From the NCBI RefSeq assembly GCF_039543245.1, contig NZ_BAABJJ010000029.1, positions 62,001 through 126,000 of the forward strand: DNA of 64,000 nucleotides. The letters run 5' to 3'. A program made the translations under genes and the position numbers. The notes below the pieces were generated by a model. The model did not search any database, was not told the DNA's origin, and saw only the letters and a program-made list of their open reading frames with translations. Shown here piece after piece: positions 26,900 to 35,526 of this stretch; the stretch's first letter is position 1, and each line of letters begins with the position of its first letter. The DNA is from Algibacter_G agarivorans (GTDB taxonomy: Bacteria; Bacteroidota; Bacteroidia; Flavobacteriales; Flavobacteriaceae).

Positions 26900-27803
26900 T
26901 ATGATGTAATGAAATTTTAGTTGGTGATTCCATATCATAAACGAGTTTTAGAGGAGTGGTTATTGACTCTAAAGCTTCTTCTAAATTTTTATGAGTAAAC
27001 CCACCAGTAAATAATAAACTCTCGTCTTTTTGATTAACCGTAATTACAACCTTGTATTGTCTTTCTAGCTCTTTAATAACTTCATGAAAAGGCACTTTCT
27101 TAAAATAACTAGTATGATTTATCCAAAAAGGTTTTTCTTTATTCGATATGGTATCAGATGAAATCTTACCATTTAATATTCTATAAATATGTCCCGGTAA
27201 TAATTTCAAAGTTTCTTTTTTATAGGATACAGCTACCAGACCTTCAAAACAATTTACTTCAAACAGGTTTTTACGTTGCTTAACATTAAATTCAGTTCCT
27301 AAAACACTTACTTTTCCAATGGAGGTAACAACATCAAAAGTTGAGCCTTTAGCAACTTTAAAAAAGGCTTCACCTTCAAGTATAAGCTCTCTTTTATCAG
27401 CCCAAGTATTTTTATTAAATGTAATTTCTGAAACTGCATTTAGCATCACTTCTGATGCATCTGGCAGTTGAACCATTCTTTTTTCTCCTATTGCAGTTTC
27501 TATGTTAATAGCATTATTAAAAAAGAACAGGAAATAGATTCCAAATGCTATTACAAAAACACTAGCAATTCTAAGCATTGGTACTAACCAATTGCGCTTA
27601 TTGAGTAAGTTGTTTTTAGATTTTATTTTGCTTTTTAGGATTTCTACATCTTGGACTTCTGAAAAATTAGAGGCACTAAAAGCAGGAGCTTTATCAATAA
27701 TTTGTTTTAAAAGTTCATTGTCTTCAATCACATCAAAAGCAATTTGTTCTTCTTCTGTTAGCCTTCCTTCAAGCCATTTTTTATTTAAGGATTCTTTTTC
27801 CAT
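26892..27803 (-). CDS. FecR-family anti-sigma factor
   Basis: This 303-residue protein has a cytoplasmic N-terminus (1-65), one transmembrane helix (about 70-92, MLRIASVFVIAFGIYFLFFF) and a periplasmic FecR domain (IGEKRMVQLPDASEVMLNAVSEITF ... LEGEAFFKVAKG ... SVLGTEFNVK). A C-terminal STN-like DUF4974 domain follows (FHEVIKELERQYKV). It would hold the adjacent sigma factor until the TonB receptor signals. The gene overlaps the receptor and lies 17 bp after the sigma gene. Confidence 0.93.
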   Translation of the reverse strand: MEKESLNKKWLEGRLTEEEQIAFDVIEDNELLKQIIDKAPAFSASNFSEVQDVEILKSKIKSKNNLLNKRNWLVPMLRIASVFVIAFGIYFLFFFNNAINIETAIGEKRMVQLPDASEVMLNAVSEITFNKNTWADKRELILEGEAFFKVAKGSTFDVVTSIGKVSVLGTEFNVKQRKNLFEVNCFEGLVAVSYKKETLKLLPGHIYRILNGKISSDTISNKEKPFWINHTSYFKKVPFHEVIKELERQYKVVITVNQKDESLLFTGGFTHKNLEEALESITTPLKLVYDMESPTKISLHHSE

Positions 27804-27820
27804 AATTCGTACTTCTATTA

Positions 27821-28372
27821 CTATAACAATTTAGAAGGCTTTTTTGCGTAAAACTTATTGAATTCTTCTAGTTCGGCTTTAAGTTTTAACGAGGCGTTAT
27901 AAACCCTGCTATCTACAACACGTCGTGTAACTCCTAACATTTCTGCAATTTCTTTATGCGGTTTTTTATCTGCTTTACTTAATAAAAAAGTGATACGTTG
28001 CTCTTCAGGTAGTTTGCTCAATGCCTTTTGATATTTATCAAAAAATTGAGCTTCTTCCATAATAAACTCAGGACTTTCATTAGTGTATTCTTTTGGTTTT
28101 GTCTGAATATAGCGTAGGACTACTTTTCTATGCTTGATATCATTTAACATCATATTACCAGCCACTTTAAAAAGAAACGCACGTGCAGAACTTGGAGGAA
28201 CTTTTTTGCAATTTTCCCACAGTTTTATAAATGCTTCTTGCATTTTATCATTGGGGTCTAAATATTCTCCAAATTTATAGTATAAAAAATCGTGCAGGCT
28301 TTTAGAGTATTTAGAGTAAATACCTGTAAAAGTTTCTTCCTCGCAGATGTGATTTTTAATTTCTTTGGGCAT
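27821..28372 (-). CDS. ECF-type RNA polymerase sigma factor
   Basis: This 183-residue sigma factor has region 2 around residues 12-80 (YSKYSKSLHDFLYYKFGE, then QEAFIKLWENC, then RAFLFKVAGNMMLNDIKHRK) and region 4 around 115-170 (LPEEQRITFLLSKADKKPHKEIAEMLGVTRRVVDSRVYNA). It is first in a sigma/FecR/TonB-receptor operon and probably activates that operon. It diverges from an acidic lipoprotein gene. Confidence 0.93.
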   Translation of the reverse strand: MPKEIKNHICEEETFTGIYSKYSKSLHDFLYYKFGEYLDPNDKMQEAFIKLWENCKKVPPSSARAFLFKVAGNMMLNDIKHRKVVLRYIQTKPKEYTNESPEFIMEEAQFFDKYQKALSKLPEEQRITFLLSKADKKPHKEIAEMLGVTRRVVDSRVYNASLKLKAELEEFNKFYAKKPSKLL

Positions 28373-28415
28373 CGCAGTTGAATATTCATTAAATTTAGAA
28401 AAAAAAATATAAATG

Positions 28416-28423
28416 TAATTTTG
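28416..28423 (+). promoter_or_regulatory. -7 element TAATTTTG before the acidic lipoprotein
   Basis: It is an exact TAnnTTTG match 21 bp upstream of the ATG. A TTTAG at 28394-28398 gives a weak -33 at 17 bp spacing. Confidence 0.55.
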
Positions 28424-28443
28424 TTGAGTTAGTTGTTATATAT

Positions 28444-29535
28444 ATGAAACGAATTATTAAAATTGTTGTTGTGAAACTAAGCCTAAAAATATTTCTAGTA
28501 CTATTGTGCCTAATCGTTTTATCTTCTTGCAGGAAAGACGAATACAGATTTGAGGAAGTGCCAGAAGAAATGCCATTGGTTCCTACATCAGTGGCTGCAA
28601 ATTTGGTGCAACGTACTACGCTTAAAGATGGCTCAATCGATAATATTATTGATAAAGCAAGTTGTATTACTATAAAACTTCCCGTTAGTCTAGTTGTTAA
28701 TAGTCTTCAGATTACTGTTAATAATGAAGACGATTTTGATACGATTGAAGCTATTTTTGATGATAGCGACACAGATACAGACACCTTGGTTATTACGTTT
28801 CCTATCACTATTATATTAGAAAATTTTACTGAATCGCTTGTGGTTTCCGAAAGTGAACTCAACAGTTATAGAAATAATTGTCCTGATGAAAATGAAGACG
28901 ATGACGATATTGAATGTATTGATTTTAATTATCCAATTACCGTTACAACTTACAATACGTTAATTGATGAACTTGGTTCTGAAACGATATATACTGATAA
29001 AGAATTTTACGAATTTATAGATGATATTGAAGACTATTTGATTGTAAATATCAATTTTCCAATAGAATTAACGGGTTCTGATGGAACATTTTTGAGTATT
29101 GGTAATTTGGATGATTTAGAAGATGCTATTGAAGATGCTATAGATGATTGTGATGAAGATGATGATTATGATTCTGATGAAGACGATAACATTAGTGCCT
29201 CAGAACAAGAGTTTAAAGATTTATTGATGCTCTGTAAATGGGAGGTTAAAGAATTTGAAGTTGATGAACAGCATATAGAAAACCAATTTAACGGCTATAG
29301 ATTTACTTTTAATGCAGATGGTACAGCCATAGCAACAGATGCTTCAAATACTGATTTTAATGGTAGTTGGACAGTAAGTACTAATAGTGGTTTAAGGCTA
29401 TCAATACAATTCGCAGATTTCTCAGTAATTAGTGCTATTTGGAGGTTACATGAAATAAATCCTGAAGATGACGGCACACGATTGGATTTGCGTAATCTGG
29501 AAGACCACATAAAACTGCGTCAGGATTGTCCGTAA
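28444..29535 (+). CDS. Acidic lipoprotein with C-terminal lipocalin-like domain
   Basis: The 363-residue protein has a lipoprotein signal with the lipobox LSSC followed by RKD. The central part (about 90-255) is very rich in Asp and Glu, with repeated hydrophobic segments reading as two related halves (NYPITVTTYNTLIDE resembles KLPVSLVVNSLQITV and FPITIILENFTESLV). The last 110 residues (LLMLCKWEVKEFEVDEQ ... FTFNADGTAIATD ... GSWTVS) resemble lipocalin-like domains. It is divergent from the sigma/FecR/TonB cassette and could be a surface partner or target. The acidic region could bind cations. Confidence 0.75.
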   Translation: MKRIIKIVVVKLSLKIFLVLLCLIVLSSCRKDEYRFEEVPEEMPLVPTSVAANLVQRTTLKDGSIDNIIDKASCITIKLPVSLVVNSLQITVNNEDDFDTIEAIFDDSDTDTDTLVITFPITIILENFTESLVVSESELNSYRNNCPDENEDDDDIECIDFNYPITVTTYNTLIDELGSETIYTDKEFYEFIDDIEDYLIVNINFPIELTGSDGTFLSIGNLDDLEDAIEDAIDDCDEDDDYDSDEDDNISASEQEFKDLLMLCKWEVKEFEVDEQHIENQFNGYRFTFNADGTAIATDASNTDFNGSWTVSTNSGLRLSIQFADFSVISAIWRLHEINPEDDGTRLDLRNLEDHIKLRQDCP

Positions 29536-29564
29536 TTAAATTAAACTACTTACGAATAGTGTTT

Positions 29565-30050
29565 TTAGGCTTTTAAATGTAGCATAATTTCAACCGAAAT
29601 GGCTTTTGCGGAATGTAGTGGTTTTTGACAGTTTAATACTTTTTCAAATTCAAATTCATAAGGGTTCAATGAGAGATTTGCTTTTAAGTAGATTGTATCT
29701 TCAATTCTTTTAACACTACCTAAAAATGTTTTTTGTTTTTTCTTGCAAAGCACTTTTATCCCTCCCTTTAAAACTACAGTTGATTCATTTTCGTATAATT
29801 CAGAATAATCAAATTCTAATAATTCGCCCCTAAATTGAATTTCGGGAAATGATTGGAAATTAATAACACCTTTTTCAGGTTTGTCAGTTTTCTTGAACAT
29901 ATCTATTTGAATGTTGTAGGCATCAATAGAAGCTTCAATTTGAAACGTATTCTTTAGTGGTTGTCTTGAATAAGATTTAGAAGCATAAAATGTAATATCA
30001 CTATCAAAAGCGGTGTAGGTGATATTTTGATTTTTTAGGGCATTTATCAT
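29565..30050 (-). CDS. YceI-like domain protein (tentative)
   Basis: The 161-residue beta-rich protein has no signal peptide. Segments IEASIDAYNIQIDMF and GVINFQSFPEIQFRGELLEF resemble the lipid-binding YceI-like fold (VSVxIDSINT and FPTITFKS blocks in the family). The resemblance is partial, so the assignment is uncertain. It lies convergent to the acidic lipoprotein and divergent from the multiheme operon. Confidence 0.6.
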   Translation of the reverse strand: MINALKNQNITYTAFDSDITFYASKSYSRQPLKNTFQIEASIDAYNIQIDMFKKTDKPEKGVINFQSFPEIQFRGELLEFDYSELYENESTVVLKGGIKVLCKKKQKTFLGSVKRIEDTIYLKANLSLNPYEFEFEKVLNCQKPLHSAKAISVEIMLHLKA

Positions 30051-30255
30051 AATACAAGTTTTTAGTTAAAAAGGTTAAGTCATGGTATTGTAGTTGATTT
30101 TGGGCAAGAGAGAATTTTGTGAAATTGTATAATTTTATACCTTTTAGTAATAAAACAACATAAATCTCCATTTTACACAAAACACTCCAATTTTTTTTAA
30201 AAAAATATAAATTCTTCACGTAAAACTTTTAGTTCAGTTGTTATATAAATAAAGA

Positions 30256-30301
30256 TTAACTCTAGGAGTTAAAAACTAACTGATTAATATATAATATTTT
30301 G
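30256..30301 (+). promoter_or_regulatory. Operator plus -7 element of the multiheme operon
   Basis: TTAACTCTAGGAGTTAA (30256-30272) is a perfect 7+7 palindrome around TAG. Its centre is 37 bp from the last base of ATATTTTG (30294-30301), the best -7 candidate. This is the same activator-like geometry as the palindromes at 42-64 kb, with a different half-site. Transcription would start near 30307, downstream of the TTG at 30299, which favours the ATG at 30335. Confidence 0.5.
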
Positions 30302-30334
30302 ACAAGATCCCTTCACAATCTATATATAACAGTA

Positions 30335-31120
30335 ATGGTTGTAATTACTGTAATTGCAACAGCATATCTTGCGTACACAGGTTACACATATTATATCACG
30401 CCGTTAGAAGAACGATTTTATCACCTACGTCATACTTGGTTTAAACCTAGTGGGATTTATGGTCAAGGTTTAGGTATTATTGGTACACTAATGATATTAT
30501 TTGGTGTTTCTATTTATATAGCCAGAAAACGATATAATTTTTTATCAAAGAAAATCCGCCTAAAGTACTTATTAGAGTTTCATATTTTTTTATGTACACT
30601 AGGACCAATTCTTATTTTATTTCATACAGCTTTTAAGTTTGGAGGTATTGTGTCCATTGCTTTTTGGAGCATGGTAGCGGTTGTGTTGAGTGGGGTTGTT
30701 GGACGATTTATTTACATGCAAATCCCTAGAACTATAGAGGGTAGAGCATTGACATTAAGGGAAGTGAAAAACCTAAAAACAGATTTAGGGGCTGTTTTAG
30801 ATGAAAAATTTAATATTAATAATCAAACATTACAAGTCATTGAAAATGTGACTAATGCAGAAAATACATCTTATAAAAATGTAAGGCAATTAAAAAAAGA
30901 ATTAGGTCTTAAAAAACTACCAATAAACGACCAAAAATACATATTAAAATTGGTCAGAGACGACATGAGGCTTTCGGGCAAAATAGCACGTTTGGAAACC
31001 ATGCAAAGGTTACTCAAATACTGGCATGTGGCACATTTGCCGTTTGCTTTAATAATGCTGGTTATTGTAATTATTCACATAGCAATTACAGTTGCTTTTG
31101 GTTATAAATGGATATTCTAA
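30335..31120 (+). CDS. Di-heme b-type membrane cytochrome of the multiheme operon
   Basis: The 261-residue integral membrane protein has five hydrophobic helices and a soluble loop (about 140-215). From the ATG at 30335, H83 and H97 lie 14 residues apart in one helix (EFHIFLCTLGPILILFHTAF). H234 and H248 are 14 apart in the last helix (AHLPFALIMLVIVIIHIA). This is the spacing of two bis-histidine b hemes in a four-helix bundle. It would pass electrons across the inner membrane. A TTG at 30299 gives a 12-residue-longer form. The stop overlaps the next ATG by 1 base. Confidence 0.75.
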   Translation: MVVITVIATAYLAYTGYTYYITPLEERFYHLRHTWFKPSGIYGQGLGIIGTLMILFGVSIYIARKRYNFLSKKIRLKYLLEFHIFLCTLGPILILFHTAFKFGGIVSIAFWSMVAVVLSGVVGRFIYMQIPRTIEGRALTLREVKNLKTDLGAVLDEKFNINNQTLQVIENVTNAENTSYKNVRQLKKELGLKKLPINDQKYILKLVRDDMRLSGKIARLETMQRLLKYWHVAHLPFALIMLVIVIIHIAITVAFGYKWIF

Positions 31121-32457
31121 TGGGAGAAGTACTTATAGAACAAATATTAGTTTACGGTACGGTATTTATGCTTTGTGCAACAACCGTCTTTTTTTATTTG
31201 AGGAAGAAAAAGGTAGAATCTGTTGTTGTTGAACAAAAGGTAGAATTAGCCAAAGAAGAAGGTCTGTTTGAGCCTGTTTCATTATATCCGCACATCAATC
31301 TTAATTTTTGTATTGGCAGTGGCGCTTGCATAACAGCATGTCCAGAAAAAGATATTTTAGGGATTATTGATGGCGTAGCAACCGTAATTAATACAGCTAA
31401 TTGTATTGGTCATGGCGCTTGTTTTCATGCTTGTCCTGTTGAGGCTATTACGCTAAAAATTGGAACGGAAAGTAGAGGTGTTGATTTGCCCCATGTAAGC
31501 GAAACTTTCGAAACTAATTTTAAGGGTATATACATAGCTGGAGAGTTAGGTGGCATGGGGCTTATTAAAAACAGCGTAGAGCAGGGGCAACAGGCTATTG
31601 AAAACATGATTAAAAGTAAAAAGTCATCTAAAGAAGGTGTTGTAGATGTGGTCATTATTGGAGCAGGACCAGCAGGAATATCAGCTACACTGGCAGCAAA
31701 AGAACATGGTTTAAGCAGTGTGACTTTAGAACAAGATTCTTTGGGTGGAACAGTTTATACGTTCCCAAGGTCTAAAATAGTAATGACCGCACCTATGGAT
31801 TTACCATTGTACGGAAAAGCGAAGCTATTTAACACTTCAAAAGATGAATTGCTGCAATTATGGAAAAAAGTAATTTCAGCACATGATATTGAAATTAAAG
31901 AGCATACAAAAGTAGAAAGCATTATTCCTACTGAAGATAAAACCTTTAAAGTTATTACAAATACAAACGAAGAATATGTATGTAATAATGTCTTATTAGC
32001 GGTAGGAAAACGAGGAAGTCCAAGAAAATTAAATGTTCCTGGTGAAGATTCTACTAAAGTAGCGTATCGATTATTAGAACCAGAAAACATTCAAAATAAA
32101 AAAATATTAGTTGTTGGCGGAGGAGATTCAGCCATTGAATCGGCATTACTTTTAAAAAATGAAAATGAAACAACTTTGTCTTATAGAAAAGACAAGTTTG
32201 CCAGATTAAAACCTAAAAATAGAGAAAAGGTACATGAGGCTATTAATGATGCCTCTCTCAATGTTATATATAATTCTAATGTGGCATCAATTAACGAAAA
32301 TGATGTGTTACTTAAGATTGATGAAAATGGCGAAACAAAACAATTAGCAAACGATTTGGTATACATTTTTGCTGGTGGAGAATTGCCCACCAGCTTTTTA
32401 GAAAAAGCAGGTGTACAAATAACCAAACGCTTTGGATATACCATAAAAAGTCATTAA
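31120..32457 (+). CDS. Membrane-anchored Fe-S/FAD/NAD(P) oxidoreductase
   Basis: This 445-residue protein has an N-terminal anchor (about 8-27) followed by KKK, which places the rest in the cytoplasm. A ferredoxin-like domain carries CIGSGACITACP (64-75) and CIGHGACFHACP (95-106). The usual middle cysteine of each CxxCxxC is Ser67 or His98. A segment KGIYIAGELGG, normally at the end of thioredoxin-reductase-like enzymes, comes next, before the FAD motif GAGPAG (181-186) and a second dinucleotide motif VVGGGDSAIES. It likely feeds NAD(P)H electrons into the b cytochrome. An alternative ATG at 31108 adds four residues. Confidence 0.82.
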   Translation: MGEVLIEQILVYGTVFMLCATTVFFYLRKKKVESVVVEQKVELAKEEGLFEPVSLYPHINLNFCIGSGACITACPEKDILGIIDGVATVINTANCIGHGACFHACPVEAITLKIGTESRGVDLPHVSETFETNFKGIYIAGELGGMGLIKNSVEQGQQAIENMIKSKKSSKEGVVDVVIIGAGPAGISATLAAKEHGLSSVTLEQDSLGGTVYTFPRSKIVMTAPMDLPLYGKAKLFNTSKDELLQLWKKVISAHDIEIKEHTKVESIIPTEDKTFKVITNTNEEYVCNNVLLAVGKRGSPRKLNVPGEDSTKVAYRLLEPENIQNKKILVVGGGDSAIESALLLKNENETTLSYRKDKFARLKPKNREKVHEAINDASLNVIYNSNVASINENDVLLKIDENGETKQLANDLVYIFAGGELPTSFLEKAGVQITKRFGYTIKSH

Positions 32458-32464
32458 CCCATAC

Positions 32465-34300
32465 TTGAAAAATTTAATTGTACATATAGCAATTGTGGTC
32501 TTTTCAGTAACAATAAGTTATGGGCAGATATCTCCTGGAGATTTATCTGAAGCACATAAGGAATTAGAAGGCATGAGTAATTGTACACAATGCCATGAAT
32601 TGGGTGAAAAAGTTTTAGATAGAAAATGTTTAGAATGCCATAAAGAGATTCAAACGCTCATAAACAAAAAGGAAGGATTGCATGGACAAGTAAAAGTTAT
32701 AAAACAAGATTGTTTCAAATGCCATAGCGACCATCACGGGAGAAAATTTGATATGATTCACCTTGATGAAGATAGTTTTAATCATGAAGAAACAGGTTAC
32801 GAATTAGAAGGCAAACACGCCACAGTAGATTGTAGAGAATGTCATATGCCAGATAATATTCAAAATATCGAAATTAAAAAAAAGAAGCATACATTTTTGG
32901 GTTTAGACCAAGAGTGTTTAGCCTGTCATGACGATTTTCATCAAGAAACGCTTTCTGCTGATTGTGTGCAATGTCATGATTTTAAAGAATTTAGACCTGC
33001 TTCAAATTTTAATCATAATGATGCAGAATTTGCGTTAAAAGGAAAGCATAAAGATTTAGAATGTATTGAATGCCACAAAGAAACTACTAGAAACGGAAAA
33101 GAGTTTCAAGAATTTGCTGGTTTAGCTTTTGAAGATTGTGTGTCCTGTCATGAAGATCCTCATGAACGCAAACTTCCGGGAGATTGTAAATCATGTCATA
33201 AAGAAGATGATTTTAGTTTATTTTTTGGAGGTGATACTTTCAATCATAATACGACTAATTTCACTTTAAATGGAAAGCATAATGAAGTAGATTGCTTTAG
33301 CTGTCATAAAGAATCGGACAACCCATTATTGGTATTTCAAGATAATTTGAGGACTAATGAGAATAACTGTGTGAAATGTCATGACGATGTTCATGAAGGT
33401 AAATTTGGACTTGATTGCGCTAAATGCCATAGAGAGACAAGCTTTTTGTCAATAAAGGAAATAAAGAATTTTGACCATAGTGTTACTGATTATCCATTAG
33501 AAGGTAAGCATCTTCAAGTAGATTGTAAAAAATGCCACAAAGGGCGCTTCACTATGGCCATTGATTTTTCGGCTTGTAATAAATGTCATGATGATTATCA
33601 CCAAGGCGAGTTTGCAGTCAATAACATATCACCAGATTGTATTGAATGTCATTCTTTACAAGAAGGGTTTGATTATAGTTTATATACTCTAGATCAACAT
33701 CAAGAAACTGATTTCCCTCTCAAAGGTGCACATGTCGCAACACCTTGTTATGCTTGTCATGTGAGTGAAGAAAAGGATAGGTGGACATTTAGAGAACTGG
33801 GTTCAAAATGTGTGGATTGCCATAATGATATTCACGAAAATTACATATCAGTTACATTTTATCCGAAACAAGATTGCACGGCATGTCATATAAATGATAC
33901 ATGGTCTAGTATCAATTCGTTTGACCATTCAAAAACAGATTGGGCACTTGAAGGCAAACATCAACAGGTAGCTTGTCGTGACTGCCATTTCACCGAAAGT
34001 GAAAATAATAAAAATGAAATAATTCAAAAGTTCACCAATTTAGAAACAGATTGTATTGCGTGTCATGATAACGTTCATGAAAACACATTCGCCATTAATG
34101 GTGTAACAGATTGCGTAAGGTGCCATGTAACGACAAGTTGGATACCTGAAAATTTTGACCATGATACCACAAATTTCTCTCTAGAAGGTAAGCACACTGA
34201 AGTTGATTGTAGAGCTTGTCATACCAGCACTACGGTAAACGGTAAAGAAGAAATAATTTATAAATTAAATAAATTAGAATGTATAGACTGTCATCAATAA
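32465..34300 (+). CDS. 23-heme c-type cytochrome
   Basis: The 611-residue exported protein has a signal peptide (residues 1-20, ending SYGQ). I counted 23 CxxCH haem-binding motifs spread evenly, about one per 26 residues. Recurring units of the form FxHxxTxFxLxGKHxxVxCxxCHK alternate with CxxCHxDxHE, so extra histidines are available as sixth ligands. The start is TTG at 32465, the only suitable start after the upstream stop at 32457. The gene ends in CIDCHQ, overlapping the next gene by 22 bp. It is probably a periplasmic or surface electron wire. Confidence 0.9.
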   Translation: MKNLIVHIAIVVFSVTISYGQISPGDLSEAHKELEGMSNCTQCHELGEKVLDRKCLECHKEIQTLINKKEGLHGQVKVIKQDCFKCHSDHHGRKFDMIHLDEDSFNHEETGYELEGKHATVDCRECHMPDNIQNIEIKKKKHTFLGLDQECLACHDDFHQETLSADCVQCHDFKEFRPASNFNHNDAEFALKGKHKDLECIECHKETTRNGKEFQEFAGLAFEDCVSCHEDPHERKLPGDCKSCHKEDDFSLFFGGDTFNHNTTNFTLNGKHNEVDCFSCHKESDNPLLVFQDNLRTNENNCVKCHDDVHEGKFGLDCAKCHRETSFLSIKEIKNFDHSVTDYPLEGKHLQVDCKKCHKGRFTMAIDFSACNKCHDDYHQGEFAVNNISPDCIECHSLQEGFDYSLYTLDQHQETDFPLKGAHVATPCYACHVSEEKDRWTFRELGSKCVDCHNDIHENYISVTFYPKQDCTACHINDTWSSINSFDHSKTDWALEGKHQQVACRDCHFTESENNKNEIIQKFTNLETDCIACHDNVHENTFAINGVTDCVRCHVTTSWIPENFDHDTTNFSLEGKHTEVDCRACHTSTTVNGKEEIIYKLNKLECIDCHQ

Positions 34301-35505
34301 TTTTATTGGTTTTGATATTTACATCTACTTTTGCTCAAACACCTCATGGTGATGAGTTAAAGGTGAGTTGTAATCAATGTCATAATCCTTCGGGCTGGGA
34401 ATTGGATATCTATTTAATGCGATTTAATCATAATAAAACAGATTTCAAATTAGAAGGAGCCCATACTCAAACGGATTGTAAAGCTTGCCATGAAACACTA
34501 GTTTTTAAAGGAACTCCAAATCAATGTGCTTCTTGTCATAATGATATCCATAGTGCATCTGTTGGGAATGATTGTGTTAGATGCCATACATCCAATACTT
34601 GGTTAGTGGATAATGTTCCTGAGATTCATGAAGAAAATGGTTTCCCTTTAGTTGGTTCGCATGGTAGTTTAAGTTGTGTAGACTGCCATTTTTCTGAAAC
34701 GAATTTAAGATTTGATAACATAGGAAACGATTGTATAAGTTGCCATAGAGAAGATTTTATGGCGGCTAAGAGTCCAGATCACACTAATTTTTCGACAAAT
34801 TGTTTAGAGTGCCATAACCCTGTTGGTAATGGATGGGATTCAGATAATATTGGAGACCATGATTTTTTTCCATTGACCTTAGGACACGATAATTTGGATT
34901 GTAAACAATGTCATACCACAGGGACTTTTTCGGATGCCGACCCTAATTGTGTAACTTGTCATCAACCTGATTATGATGGTACGTTAAATCCTCAACATAG
35001 AAATATTGGTTTTTCAACAGATTGTGTATCGTGCCATACTACCAATCCTGGATGGACACCAGCAACAATAAATCATGACTTTTTTCCATTAACATTGGGA
35101 CATGATATACAGGATTGTACACAATGCCATACAACTTCAAATTATTCAGATGCCGACCCTAATTGTGTAACTTGTCATCAAACAGATTACGATAACACAA
35201 ATAACCCAAACCACACTGCAGCCCATTTCCCAACAGACTGTGTGGCTTGTCATACCACCAATCCGGGATGGACACCTGCAATTTTTGATCACGATGGGCA
35301 GTATTTCCCAATTGATAGTGGTAAACATCGAGGAGAATGGAATGATTGTGTTGATTGTCATAATAATGCAAATGATTATTCAGTATATAATTGTCTCAAT
35401 TGTCATGAACATAATAATCAAAGTAAAGTAGATAATGACCATAGTGAGGTTAATGGATATGTGTATGAAAGTAGTGCATGTGTAACATGCCATCCAAACC
35501 CTTAA
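34279..35505 (+). CDS. 16-heme c-type cytochrome with internal duplication
   Basis: The 408-residue protein has a signal peptide (MYRLSSIILLVLIFTSTFAQ) and 16 CxxCH motifs by count. Residues of about 192-265 and 264-337 are two copies of a 72-residue unit (HDFFPLTLGHD ... CHTT ... DADPNCVTCHQ), matching a 216-bp DNA repeat at 34858-35073 and 35074-35289. The gene begins inside the last haem motif of the previous gene in another frame. With its neighbours it gives 39 haems. It is likely at the outer membrane or cell surface. Confidence 0.9.
   Translation: MYRLSSIILLVLIFTSTFAQTPHGDELKVSCNQCHNPSGWELDIYLMRFNHNKTDFKLEGAHTQTDCKACHETLVFKGTPNQCASCHNDIHSASVGNDCVRCHTSNTWLVDNVPEIHEENGFPLVGSHGSLSCVDCHFSETNLRFDNIGNDCISCHREDFMAAKSPDHTNFSTNCLECHNPVGNGWDSDNIGDHDFFPLTLGHDNLDCKQCHTTGTFSDADPNCVTCHQPDYDGTLNPQHRNIGFSTDCVSCHTTNPGWTPATINHDFFPLTLGHDIQDCTQCHTTSNYSDADPNCVTCHQTDYDNTNNPNHTAAHFPTDCVACHTTNPGWTPAIFDHDGQYFPIDSGKHRGEWNDCVDCHNNANDYSVYNCLNCHEHNNQSKVDNDHSEVNGYVYESSACVTCHPNP
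34858..35289 (+). repeat. 216-bp tandem repeat inside the 16-heme gene
   Basis: Two diverged copies lie exactly 216 bp apart. For example, CCGACCCTAATTGTGTAACT occurs identically in both within a 32-bp exact match starting at 34933 and 35149. Each unit encodes 72 residues with three CxxCH motifs. Confidence 0.8.
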
Positions 35506-35526
35506 TATTAGAGAACTTAACCTATT

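Noticed and set aside
30004..30219. Minus-strand frame of 71 codons upstream of the YceI-like gene
   Set aside because: It overlaps the start of that gene in another frame, is Lys/Tyr-rich AT-driven sequence, and has no promoter or family likeness.
35146..35371. Several minus-strand frames within the 16-haem gene
   Set aside because: They mirror the Cys/His-rich codons of the real gene on the other strand and are repeated with the 216-bp duplication.
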